6,470 bases of DNA from Deltaproteobacteria bacterium (GCA_019314185.1 JAFCZU010000407.1:1-6470); one strand, 5' to 3'; numbered from the stretch's first letter, positions 1 through 5,491 are shown. Translations and numbers: made by a program. Notes: a model not told the origin generated them from the sequence alone.

Positions 1-36
1 ACGCGGATATATTTATATAGAAAGAAAAAGACAAAT

Positions 37-171
37 TGGCCGCAGATGGTTTTTTTGTTAACCTCTCAATAACCTGAGGTGGAGTTATTGTATAGCTCTT
101 TAGGATGTAGTGCCATTTTTTAAAAGTGCTTTTTTGTTTTATCTGCGTTTATTCGCGTTTATCTGCGGCTA
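37..171. repeat. MITE-like palindromic repeat, remnant copy R1
   Basis: The left end reads TGGCCGCAGATGG. The right end (141-171) is built from ATCTGCG and ATCTGCGGCTA units separated by TTTATTCGCGTTT. The two ends are inverted relative to each other (CCGCAGAT against ATCTGCGG), as in the better copies at 1760-1894 and 2511-2689, but the interior (50-140) is unrelated to theirs. No ORF lies inside. Outside this element I see nothing in 1-222 except the short ACGCGGAT at 1-8, which may be the edge of another copy, and the ribosome binding site of the next gene. Such ends are common in non-autonomous repeats; mobility is inferred. Confidence 0.5.
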
Positions 172-222
172 ATAAACGAAAAAGCTTGAACATATGAAGG
201 ATTTATTTTAAGGAATTGTCAT

Positions 223-1584
223 ATGAGTGATTCAAATAATACCCAAATAGAGCTCTCCGTGTGGAAAGAGTTACTGAGTCTACAGGAAAGGGTTGGGAAA
301 GACTTCTTGTCCGATCACGCTTTGTCTTTGCTCATAAATCGCTTTTCTAAGCGTGTTACATATTTCATACTGGAGTATCCTTATGTGGACAAGGATTTCA
401 GGAGCACCTATTACAACGATTTTTCAAAGAGACACCTGAACATCAACAGAAATTCATTTCGAATCCATGTATTCGGAGAAAATGAGGAATACTATGGTTT
501 TTTTACTTTAAGGAATACGCCACCCTTTAATCTGGGAAGAGGATATCTAAACCCAAAGGCTCTTACAGTTGGACCAGGCCATTTTTTGCTCACAAAATTT
601 GATGTGCATATTTTGGGCAAAACATTCAGCGTGGATGCATTCCCATGGATGCAGCAAGACGCAAATATTTCCAGATGCGCTCAAGTCTCAATATGGGCGA
701 TTGCCAGGTATTACAGTGAAAGATACCCCATTTACGCAGAACATACCATACAACAGATCTTTGATTTAGCATCTTCCGACACCCGCAAGATTCCGTCTAA
801 GGGTCTGACAATAGAGAATATATCCAGCATCTTCAGTTTTATGGGGTTTTATCCGGAGATATATTTCAGCGAAATAGTCAATGATAGAAAGATCTTCAAC
901 GAACTCATATATGTTTTTATTGAATCTGGGATTCCTTTTGTTGCCGGCCTGAGAGCCAAAAGGCATGCGATTGCCATAACCGGTCACCTCAAAATCGAGC
1001 ATAAAATGGATGATACAGACTGCATCACGCCGGTTTCTGATTTAATAAAAGGATATTTTTCTGTAGATGACAATTTTCTTCCCTATTCAATTGTTGGGAG
1101 CAGGGGGAAGCACTCAATAGGTGATATTGATGCGGTAATCGTGCCATTATATGAAAAAATGTATATGGATGTCTTGACCCTGTTGAACCGGGTGCTGCCT
1201 GAAATTGAAACCTTGTTTTTGCCGCACAAAAAAATGTACCGAAGAGTCTTCATGACCTCGTCGACATCATTTAAGCAGTTTATTTTCGAGAATATTTCGG
1301 ACGAGCATTATCGCTCGTATCTGCTGTTGGAACAGATGCCGAAGTTCATATGGATTGTTGAATATATTGCCAAAGATGATTACCCCAATCAGGTCCATTC
1401 AAGATTTTTATTTGATGCAACGGCATTGAAATATGCCGGAATTGCCATGATGATTTCAGCAAGAGTTGGAAATTTGTTCATTCATAATGGTAAATCAGCA
1501 ACATTAACCAATTTCCAGGAGCCTATGTATAAAAACAACTTAAGGGAGGCAGGATATGGAATGGATGAAGCAAGTTCTGGATAA
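223..1584 (+). CDS. Papain/C39-like cysteine peptidase-fold protein, 453 aa, uncharacterised
   Basis: This 453-aa protein probably has a papain-like (peptidase C39-like) catalytic core in its middle. Cys152 sits in the segment QQDANISRCAQVSIWAIARY: a Gln 7-8 residues before the Cys could supply the oxyanion hole, and a helix follows the Cys. His248 lies in RHAIAITGH, resembling the C39 pattern of His followed by a hydrophobic strand and Gly. Asp282/Asp283 in SVDDNFLPY are candidates for the third catalytic residue. Residues 1-130 and 300-453 match no domain I recognise, and there is no signal peptide or membrane segment, so it is probably cytoplasmic. The start is supported by TAAGGA eight bases upstream of ATG. 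Its 3' end overlaps a possible 61-codon ORF by 29 bases. The substrate is unknown: it could be a processing protease, a transglutaminase-like enzyme or an inactive relative. The fold is called from motifs only. Confidence 0.68.
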   Translation: MSDSNNTQIELSVWKELLSLQERVGKDFLSDHALSLLINRFSKRVTYFILEYPYVDKDFRSTYYNDFSKRHLNINRNSFRIHVFGENEEYYGFFTLRNTPPFNLGRGYLNPKALTVGPGHFLLTKFDVHILGKTFSVDAFPWMQQDANISRCAQVSIWAIARYYSERYPIYAEHTIQQIFDLASSDTRKIPSKGLTIENISSIFSFMGFYPEIYFSEIVNDRKIFNELIYVFIESGIPFVAGLRAKRHAIAITGHLKIEHKMDDTDCITPVSDLIKGYFSVDDNFLPYSIVGSRGKHSIGDIDAVIVPLYEKMYMDVLTLLNRVLPEIETLFLPHKKMYRRVFMTSSTSFKQFIFENISDEHYRSYLLLEQMPKFIWIVEYIAKDDYPNQVHSRFLFDATALKYAGIAMMISARVGNLFIHNGKSATLTNFQEPMYKNNLREAGYGMDEASSG

Positions 1585-1741
1585 TGGGAGGAAACTTGAG
1601 ATGAAAGAAGATAAAAGCATCAAGATCAAGCTTGACTCCATTGATATGAAATTGAAAGAAAATTTACAGACAAATATTGAAAAAGATCGTTTGCGTGAAC
1701 AAAAAACACTGGAGTTAAGTCGGCAGTATTTCATTGGATGA
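1556..1741 (+). CDS. Small charged hypothetical protein, 61 aa
   Basis: The ORF overlaps the last 29 bases of the peptidase-like gene in another frame. GGGAGG lies six bases before the ATG at 1556. A second good site (GGGAGG at 1586-1591, nine bases before an in-frame ATG at 1601) would give a 46-aa version that does not overlap. The product is rich in Lys, Glu and Asp. Between residues 19 and 45 it shows Ile/Leu spacing suggestive of an amphipathic helix or short coiled coil (IKIKLDSIDMKLKENL). It has no Cys and no membrane segment. I recognise no family. The overlap and strong ribosome binding sites suggest translational coupling with the peptidase-like protein, of which it could be a partner, substrate or inhibitor; that is inference. 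It could also be a chance ORF in A-rich sequence. Confidence 0.45.
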   Translation: MEWMKQVLDNGRKLEMKEDKSIKIKLDSIDMKLKENLQTNIEKDRLREQKTLELSRQYFIG

Positions 1742-1759
1742 AATATGCCAAACAGATAA

Positions 1760-1894
1760 TTAGTCGCAGATGAACGCTGATTAACGTAGATTAGTGAAAA
1801 TTATTAAAAAACACCCTTTGCAAAAAGAAGCATAAGTAATCCTTGGTGAACTATTACAAAAAAATAGCTTTTATCTGCGTGAATCTGCGGCTAA
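1760..1894. repeat. MITE-like palindromic repeat, copy R2
   Basis: This 135-bp element begins TTAGTCGCAGATGAACGCTG and ends ATCTGCGTGAATCTGCGGCTAA, so its ends are imperfect inverted repeats. It shares its left 70 bases and most of its right end with the copy at 2511-2689, including AAAATTATTAAAAAACACCC and GAACTATTACAAAAAA. It lacks about 45 internal bases present in that copy. It has no coding capacity. Together with its flanks it fills the gap between the small ORF and the heparinase remnant; its right end is only seven bases before the ATG of that remnant. Confidence 0.7.
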
Positions 1895-1901
1895 ATTTTA
1901 A

Positions 1902-2159
1902 ATGAACTTGCCTCGTCTCTTTCATACTGTTAAATACCTCAAGCCGGTTCAAATCTATGGTCGTATCTGGCATCGTTTTTATCGGCCGCGTGTTCCGTCG
2001 TTAAACATTTCCGCTATAAGATTTCCGCTTAATGGTTTTATCTCACCGATAGAAAATGGAAAGTCGTTAATCTCCCCAACAAGATTTCGTTTTCTGAATC
2101 AGGAACATGATATTGCGAATGCTTCTGACTGTGGAAAATGGGGTCAAGTCTACTATTGA
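1902..2159 (+). pseudogene. Heparinase II/III-family N-terminal fragment, truncated
   Basis: The first 76 or so codons read as the characteristic N-terminus of large heparinase II/III-like (polysaccharide lyase-type) proteins of exopolysaccharide clusters: LFHTVKYLKPVQIYGRIWHR followed by FYRPRVP, and later SPTRFRFLNQEHDI. Such proteins usually run to roughly 500-700 residues, and the catalytic domain is entirely missing here. Homology stops near codon 76 (base 2129). The frame then runs through a GGGTCAA/TTGACCC hairpin repeat that supplies the stop codon. No ribosome binding site precedes the ATG, because a MITE-like repeat ends seven bases upstream. It is almost certainly a dead fragment left by repeat insertion or deletion. 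Family assignment is from recognition of the conserved N-terminal pattern. Confidence 0.72.
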
Positions 2160-2162
2160 CCC
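2141..2162. repeat. Short hairpin repeat GGGTCAA/TTGACCC
   Basis: Perfect 7-bp arms, GGGTCAA (2141-2147) and TTGACCC (2156-2162), enclose an 8-base loop. This type of palindrome resembles REP-like dispersed repeats associated with Y1-type (RAYT/IS200-like) transposases, though none is encoded here. It marks the breakpoint of the heparinase fragment and contributes its terminal codons and stop. Confidence 0.5.
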
Positions 2163-2173
2163 TTAGTCCGGTA

Positions 2174-2202
2174 AAACCAACGGGGTCGCATCCCGGTTAA
2201 AT
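2174..2202. repeat. Dispersed AAACCAACRGGRTCRCATC hairpin motif, copy 1
   Basis: This is one of five copies of the motif in the window. The segment AACGGGG-TCGCAT-CCCGGTT (2179-2198) forms a hairpin with one mismatch in a 7-bp stem. It matches the copy at 5492-5520, whose stem is perfect; both are followed by AAAT. Confidence 0.5.
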
Positions 2203-2233
2203 AAAAGCAAGGACAGATTTAACTGGATAAATT

Positions 2234-2322
2234 TTAAATATTAACTATTGGCTTATTGATCTGTAAATTTAAACAAATTGGTGGTGAGGATGTATAGACT
2301 ACTGAGTTGTTACAGAAGATGG
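2234..2322. repeat. Dispersed repeat, copy A (internally deleted)
   Basis: The copy starts TTAAATATTAACTATTG (2234-2250). After an unrelated 13-base segment it resumes with 59 bases (2264-2322) identical to copy B at 2783-2841. About 30 bases present in copies B and C, including the long T-run, are missing. The shared block contains GGTGGTGAGG, an ATG at 2290, and the codons for MYRLLSCYRRW. After that the frame diverges and stops within nine codons, so it does not encode a credible protein. Confidence 0.75.
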
Positions 2323-2376
2323 TGCGCGGCTGCTAAGCTTGGATGTTGAGCGAGGAGAATAAATCAGGCATACTAT

Positions 2377-2404
2377 TTTTACTTTTTTCACCGCAAAAGT
2401 AAAA
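2377..2404. repeat. Inverted repeat TTTTACTTTT/AAAAGTAAAA
   Basis: Perfect 10-bp arms (2377-2386 and 2395-2404) surround an 8-base loop. The stem is entirely A/T except for one C:G pair, and no T-run follows, so it is not a clear terminator. It lies in the gene-free stretch 2160-2745. Apart from this hairpin, repeat copy A and the MITE-like copy R3, I see no supportable gene there; 2405-2510 holds only degenerate A/G-rich repeat-like sequence. Confidence 0.4.
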
Positions 2405-2510
2405 GTAACGGATAAATTAGCCGCCCCGGTGAAATGCGCTTCGCTGTCGTAAACGAATTACACAGGGCAGGCAAAAAGGCACAAGAGGCGCAAAAATAAA
2501 AAAGCAATTA

Positions 2511-2689
2511 TTAGCCGCAGATAAACGCTGATTAACGCAGATGAGCGAAAATTATTAAAAAACACCCTTTGCAACGAAGAAGCATAATTAAAGCGATCTC
2601 AACTCAATTTGAAATTTTGCGCCGTTCCGGGATGAACTATTACAAAAAATAACTTTTATCCGCGTCCATCTGCGTGTATCCGCGGCTAA
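2511..2689. repeat. MITE-like palindromic repeat, copy R3 (longest)
   Basis: This 179-bp element starts TTAGCCGCAGATAAACGCTG and ends in ATCTGCGTGTATCCGCGGCTAA, giving long imperfect terminal inverted repeats. It is closely related to the copy at 1760-1894 over the left 70 bases and the right 40 bases, with an extra internal segment around 2590-2632. It has no ORF. The length, terminal inverted repeats and lack of coding suggest a non-autonomous mobile or REP/BIME-like element; the mobilising enzyme is not in the window. Confidence 0.7.
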
Positions 2690-2718
2690 TAAAAAAATAT
2701 GGGGAAACCAACGGGGTC

Positions 2719-2841
2719 TTAAATATTAACTATTGAGTTGTCGAGATGTTTTTTTTTATAAAAGATGAGGTAAACTATACAATAAATTTAAACAAATTGG
2801 TGGTGAGGATGTATAGACTACTGAGTTGTTACAGAAGATGG
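2719..2841. repeat. Dispersed repeat, copy B (long)
   Basis: From TTAAATATTAACTATTGAG onward, 2719-2809 matches copy C (6381-6470) with only a one-base difference in the T-run (nine T here, eight in C). Its last 59 bases are identical to copy A. It is preceded at 2705-2718 by AAACCAACGGGGTC, a shortened copy of the hairpin motif. It carries TATA-rich sequence, GGTGGTGAGG and an ATG at 2809, so it resembles a gene leader. It ends where similarity to a sugar epimerase begins. Confidence 0.8.
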
Positions 2842-2993
2842 CGCGTGCCTTTGGAAAGCGGTCTGTTAGGCAAGCGGGATGTTGCGGATCGTCTGTTTGG
2901 CTCTTTGCAGGTGGATATTTCCAAAGCGCGGGATCTGTGCTGGGCTGGAAGCCGGTTGTTTTTAGGGATGAGGGGTTGATGGCCTCACGCTAA
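2842..2993 (+). pseudogene. NAD-dependent sugar epimerase/dehydratase C-terminal fragment, frameshifted
   Basis: The frame running through 2842-2937 encodes GLLGKRDVADRLFGSLQVDI then SKARDL. This is the conserved C-terminal segment of extended short-chain dehydrogenase/reductase proteins (UDP-glucose 4-epimerase-like) of polysaccharide clusters. At about 2937 the frame breaks. Shifting it, from CTG at 2940, recovers LGWKPVVFRDEGLMA, the expected continuation (LLGWKP), and ends at a TAA at 2991-2993. This fits a two-base insertion or one-base deletion. The Rossmann domain and the catalytic YxxxK region (about 250 residues) are missing. The in-frame ATG at 2809 belongs to the upstream repeat. 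Not functional. The heparinase remnant is also of exopolysaccharide-cluster type, so both may derive from one decayed locus. Confidence 0.75.
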
Positions 2994-3052
2994 GGCGCTA
3001 AGGTAAAAAGCAACAAAGGCTTCACGCAAAGGCGCAAAGACGCGAAGAGAAA
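2980..3052. repeat. CTCACGC/AAAGGCGC-type dispersed repeat, two units
   Basis: Unit one is TGGCCTCACGC followed by TAAGGCGCTAAGGTAAAAA (2980-3008). Unit two is CTTCACGCAAAGGCGCAAAG followed by ACGCGAAG (3019-3046). A related unit occurs at 4516-4554. They are imperfect tandem units with no coding content. The first supplies the stop of the shifted epimerase frame. Confidence 0.55.
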
Positions 3053-3060
3053 GAAAATAT

Positions 3061-3273
3061 ATGACAGAAAAAAACATTCAAACAAGTCTTAAGGATTATG
3101 GATTTAAAGATCAAATTACCCGTTCCGGGTTATCGATTCCGTCCAACATTGCCGAAGAAATCGAGAGAGAATCTGCCTGCACCCTGCACCCTGTACTCTT
3201 TTCACTATCCAGTCAATCCTGTCTAAAAATTTTTAAAGGAAGAACCTATGAAAAATCCTTTTGTATATGGTGA
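3061..3273 (+). pseudogene. Four-helix-bundle (23S rRNA intervening-sequence protein family) remnant
   Basis: Residues 11-38 carry the family hallmark YGFKDQITRSGLSIPSNIAE followed by EIERES. Intact members are about 115-130 residues, with an N-terminal helix (about 30 residues including a Trp-rich start) before this motif and two more helices after it. Here the motif is reached within 12 residues of the start. After about base 3177 the frame runs into low-complexity sequence (CCTGCACCCTGCACCC) and overlaps the start of the ATPase gene by 26 bases. Only the central helix survives, so the bundle cannot form. The normally conserved Gly after SIPSNIAE is Glu here. There is no good ribosome binding site. 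Family is from motif recognition; loss of function is inferred from truncation at both ends. Confidence 0.7.
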
Positions 3274-4372
3274 AACTGTAAGCGGTGATAATTTTTGTGA
3301 CCGTGCCCGGGAAACGAGAGAATTGGTTGCAGATATTAAAAATGGTCAGAATGTCATAATTTTTTCTCCAAGGAGATATGGCAAGACCTCGCTTATAAAA
3401 CAGGTTTTACGTAAAGCAAAGGCGCAAGGAATTCTTACCTTTTATATTGACCTGTATCCGGCTATCAATAAAGGCAAATTTATTGATATATATGCCGGAG
3501 CCATATCAGCCGGGATTTCCGGTGGCGCTCGTCAGGTTGTAAAAAAAATAAAGGAGTATCTCCCAAGAATTATACCAAAAGTTGTGATGGATGATCAGGC
3601 CTTTCATCTTGAATTTGAATTTGATCGGGTTGGCAGTATTTCACCGAACATAGACGGTCTGTTGTGTGCTGTTAATAAAGAGGCAGACCGTCAAAATAAA
3701 TTAGCTGTTGTTGTCTTTGATGAATTTCAGGAAATCGCAAATTTTGATGATGATGAAATCGAAAGAAAAATGAGATCAGTATTTCAAAACCACAGGAATG
3801 TTTCATATATATTCATGGGAAGTAAGACACATTTGATGCGGGATATATTTAACAACCCCAACAGGCCTTTTTATAAAAGTGGAAAACATTTTCCATTGGG
3901 TAAAATCGATCAGGAAGAACTGAGCCTTTTCGCGAAAAAGAAGTTTTCAGATCAAGATATTGTGATAGGTGATAATGAATTGAACAGTATAATGAACAAT
4001 ACAGAGTGTCATCCCTATTATTTCCAGATGCTGTGTCATGTTTTATCGGAATCATGCATGGATAGCAGGATGATTACCGAAGCTGATATTGGTAAGGCTC
4101 TTGATATCCTTATTTCAAGAGAATCAAGCACTTATATTGCTATGTGGGAAGAACTGACCATTAAGCAAAAAAACCTTATGGTTGCTCTGGCAAAGGAAGA
4201 ATCTCCTGAAGTGTTCAGTAAAAAATTTCTTGATACATATGGACTTGGCCCATCTTCATCCATCCAGAAAGCGCTTAAAAAAATGTTGAAAAAGGAGCTG
4301 ATTCAACAAGAAAACGGCAGTTATATAATTTATGATTTGTTTTTTCAAAAATGGATCAGGCGTACATGGTAG
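3248..4372 (+). CDS. AAA-family predicted ATPase (COG1672/archaeal ATPase-like), 374 aa
   Basis: An intact P-loop ATPase of the archaeal-type/STAND-related group. The N-terminus (NPFVYGETVSGDNFCDRARE) is the usual short lead-in of the family. The Walker A is FSPRRYGKTSL (residues 39-49, Lys46 and Thr47). The Walker B is VVVFDEFQEI with Asp158 and Glu159. A sensor-1-like FMGSK is at 189-193. Residues 300-374 fit the winged-helix C-terminal domain (SSSIQKALKKMLKKELI) and end in the family-typical YDLFFQKWIR. Length is normal. AAAGGA lies seven bases before the ATG. There are no membrane segments; it is expected to be cytoplasmic. The biological role of this family is poorly defined: many members are orphan genes in repeat-rich regions and some are suspected of acting in stress or defence. 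It stands alone here, followed by a hairpin and then 380 bases without a gene. Confidence 0.85.
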   Translation: MKNPFVYGETVSGDNFCDRARETRELVADIKNGQNVIIFSPRRYGKTSLIKQVLRKAKAQGILTFYIDLYPAINKGKFIDIYAGAISAGISGGARQVVKKIKEYLPRIIPKVVMDDQAFHLEFEFDRVGSISPNIDGLLCAVNKEADRQNKLAVVVFDEFQEIANFDDDEIERKMRSVFQNHRNVSYIFMGSKTHLMRDIFNNPNRPFYKSGKHFPLGKIDQEELSLFAKKKFSDQDIVIGDNELNSIMNNTECHPYYFQMLCHVLSESCMDSRMITEADIGKALDILISRESSTYIAMWEELTIKQKNLMVALAKEESPEVFSKKFLDTYGLGPSSSIQKALKKMLKKELIQQENGSYIIYDLFFQKWIRRTW

Positions 4373-4383
4373 CTGGTAATGTT

Positions 4384-4420
4384 CAATTACGCTGCTGGCG
4401 TTATGCTATTAGCGTAATTG
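4384..4420. terminator. Hairpin after the ATPase gene
   Basis: Perfect 10-bp arms CAATTACGCT (4384-4393) and AGCGTAATTG (4411-4420) flank a 17-base loop, beginning 11 bases after the ATPase stop codon. Position favours a transcription terminator or mRNA-stabilising structure. No strong T-run follows on the + strand, so intrinsic termination is uncertain. It could equally be another palindromic repeat. Confidence 0.45.
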
Positions 4421-4460
4421 GAATTGATAATTTATTCAGGTGGTTAGCAAAGATTGTTCT

Positions 4461-4489
4461 TTGACAACGAAACAAAGTATGGGTTTAAT
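4461..4489 (+). promoter_or_regulatory. Possible sigma-70 promoter, orphan
   Basis: TTGACA (4461-4466) and TTTAAT (4484-4489) are separated by exactly 17 bases. No ORF starts soon afterwards; the next gene begins 260 bases downstream and has its own better-placed promoter. It may be a chance match in AT-rich DNA, or may drive an untranslated or readthrough transcript across the repeats. Confidence 0.25.
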
Positions 4490-4494
4490 GAGTG

Positions 4495-4515
4495 AAACCA
4501 ACAGGATCACATCAC
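4495..4515. repeat. Dispersed AAACCAAC motif, copy 3
   Basis: AAACCAACAGGATCACATCA matches the motif at 2174, 2705, 5492 and 6362, but lacks the right arm of the hairpin. It is joined directly to a CTCACGC-type repeat. Confidence 0.45.
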
Positions 4516-4554
4516 TGGCCTCACGCAAAGGTGCAAAGACGCTAAGGTAAAAAA
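4516..4554. repeat. CTCACGC-type dispersed repeat, third unit
   Basis: TGGCCTCACGC followed by AAAGGTGCAAAG and ACGCTAAGGTAAAAA is a near copy of the units at 2980-3052. It sits in the 380-base gene-free spacer 4373-4752, which holds, in order, a hairpin, a possible promoter, this repeat, a 56-base repeat, an inverted repeat and the promoter/operator of the toxin-antitoxin operon. Confidence 0.5.
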
Positions 4555-4557
4555 TAA

Positions 4558-4613
4558 TAAAGACAGGGGGACGTCCTTAAATAATCAAACAACTTTCTTG
4601 AATCCTCTCACAG
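4558..4613. repeat. 56-bp exact repeat with GGACGTCC palindrome, copy 1
   Basis: These 56 bases are identical to 6303-6358. They contain the perfect palindrome GGACGTCC within ACAGGGGGACGTCCTTAAAT and end in CCTCTCACAG. Here the CCTCTCAC end (4604-4611) has an inverted partner GTGAGAGG (4639-4646), 27 bases away; the second copy lacks it. REP-like, non-coding. Confidence 0.75.
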
Positions 4614-4681
4614 AAATTGTTCAGAAGTCGCTTGATAAGTGAGAGGGGTTAGTGAAACATTAATATCCCGTTGTTGTTTTC

Positions 4682-4710
4682 TTGACAATACATCTGTTAT
4701 TAGATAAAAT
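4682..4710 (+). promoter_or_regulatory. Promoter of the Phd/PIN toxin-antitoxin operon
   Basis: TTGACA (4682-4687) and TAAAAT (4705-4710) are 17 bases apart, close to the sigma-70 consensus. The -10 box is 42 bases before the antitoxin ATG, and a palindrome lies just downstream where a repressor would block initiation. Confidence 0.7.
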
Positions 4711-4711
4711 A

Positions 4712-4737
4712 TAAACTATATCAATTAGTATAGTTTA
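4712..4737. promoter_or_regulatory. Palindromic operator candidate for antitoxin autoregulation
   Basis: TAAACTATA (4712-4720) and TATAGTTTA (4729-4737) are perfect 9-bp arms around an 8-base centre, spanning the expected transcription start. Phd/YefM antitoxins typically repress their own operons by binding such palindromes. The site is seen directly; the regulator is inferred. Confidence 0.65.
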
Positions 4738-4752
4738 AAAGGAGGATAAAAT

Positions 4753-5040
4753 ATGTCATTAAAGGTAGTTACGGCACTTAATGCCCGGCAGAAGTTTGGC
4801 ACAATAATGAATGCTGTGTCATTAAAAAACGATCAGTATATTGTTGAGCGTAAGGGGATGCCTATGGTGGCAATTATTCCGATCAAGAAATTCAAGCAAA
4901 TGGATAAGGCCAGGCAGCGGTTCTTTAGTAATATGTCGAAAATCAGTAATTCTTTTGTCGGAGAAGACCTGGGAAAGCTTGATGATATTTTGGCAGAAGC
5001 AACACAGGCAGCTAAACAGGTCGAATGTCGTCGAGGATAA
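4753..5040 (+). CDS. Phd/YefM-family antitoxin, 95 aa
   Basis: The N-terminal half (KVVTALNARQKFGTIMNAVS, then DQYIVERKGMPMVAIIPIKK) shows the Phd/YefM pattern: a strand, a helix carrying the A-R-x-x-F-G-x-x-x-N segment, and a strand pair with the R-x-G-x-P-x-V/A-I turn. This half dimerises and binds DNA. Residues 55-95 are a charged, probably flexible tail that in the family wraps around and neutralises the toxin. GGAGG lies seven bases before the ATG, downstream of a consensus-like promoter and palindromic operator. The toxin gene starts three bases after the stop, so the two are co-transcribed and probably translationally coupled. Likely cytoplasmic autorepressor and antitoxin. Length is typical for the family. 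Confidence 0.88.
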   Translation: MSLKVVTALNARQKFGTIMNAVSLKNDQYIVERKGMPMVAIIPIKKFKQMDKARQRFFSNMSKISNSFVGEDLGKLDDILAEATQAAKQVECRRG

Positions 5041-5043
5041 AAT

Positions 5044-5478
5044 TTGAAAATCGTTGTCGATGCCAATCTTTTTGCCAGCGGCCTGATCAAACCGAATTCA
5101 AATCCCGGCAAAATTCTTAATTTAATCAAGCAGAATGAAGTAGAATTGATTCTGTCGCCAGCTATCATAAAAGAGATAAAACGTATTTTGCTCTATCCCA
5201 AGCTTCAAAAATATCACCGCAAAACCGCACAGGAAATTGATGCATACTTTGAAGATATCTTAATGTTTGCCTGGATTGTTGAAGGAGAAGGGATAGTTGA
5301 TATAATTAAAGATGATTCTTCAGATAACAAATATTTGGCGTGCGCTTATGAAGGCGAAGCGGATTATATCGTCTCGGGTGACCACCATTTATTGGATATA
5401 GAAACTTATAAGGGGATTGAGATTCTTAAAGTGAAAGCGTTTTGGAGCGTTTGGGAAAAAGAATGGGAATCAAAGTAA
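5044..5478 (+). CDS. PIN-domain toxin (COG1569-type), putative ribonuclease, 144 aa
   Basis: A complete single-domain PIN protein. The acidic Mg-binding residues expected of the fold are all visible: Asp6 in VVDANLF, Glu44 in PAIIKEIKRIL, Asp94 in DDSSDNKYLACA, and Asp113 in VSGDHHLL. PIN toxins of this group are presumed endoribonucleases that stop translation when released from antitoxin; the RNA target is unknown. The start is TTG at 5044, supported by GAGG seven bases upstream and by the family N-terminus (MKIVVDAN); no ATG is available nearby. It lies three bases after the antitoxin gene, which sets gene order and coupling. A perfect 7-bp hairpin (5497-5516) follows the stop by 18 bases and may end the transcript. 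Apparently intact and active. Confidence 0.88.
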   Translation: MKIVVDANLFASGLIKPNSNPGKILNLIKQNEVELILSPAIIKEIKRILLYPKLQKYHRKTAQEIDAYFEDILMFAWIVEGEGIVDIIKDDSSDNKYLACAYEGEADYIVSGDHHLLDIETYKGIEILKVKAFWSVWEKEWESK

Positions 5479-5491
5479 AGGCAGGATTGGG

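Noticed and set aside
766..1002. 78-codon open frame on the - strand inside the peptidase-like gene
   Set aside because: Lies within the conserved part of the + strand gene and shows no family pattern.
1755..2690. CRISPR array suggested by recurring CGCAGAT units
   Set aside because: Units are degenerate, inverted and unevenly spaced, with no constant repeat-spacer period and no cas genes; they are terminal repeats of MITE-like elements.
2746..2979. A 77-aa intact gene across repeat copy B and the epimerase tail
   Set aside because: Its first 21 codons are repeat leader sequence also present in copy C, and its end is a frameshifted epimerase fragment; it is a composite accident, not a gene.
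4833..5168. 111-codon open frame on the - strand across the antitoxin/toxin junction
   Set aside because: It is antisense to two well-supported genes, has no recognisable motif and no supported start; a shadow of the coding strand.
3248..5478. ATPase plus PIN toxin as one defence operon
   Set aside because: 380 bases with a hairpin, several repeats and a strong separate promoter divide them, so there is no evidence that they act together.
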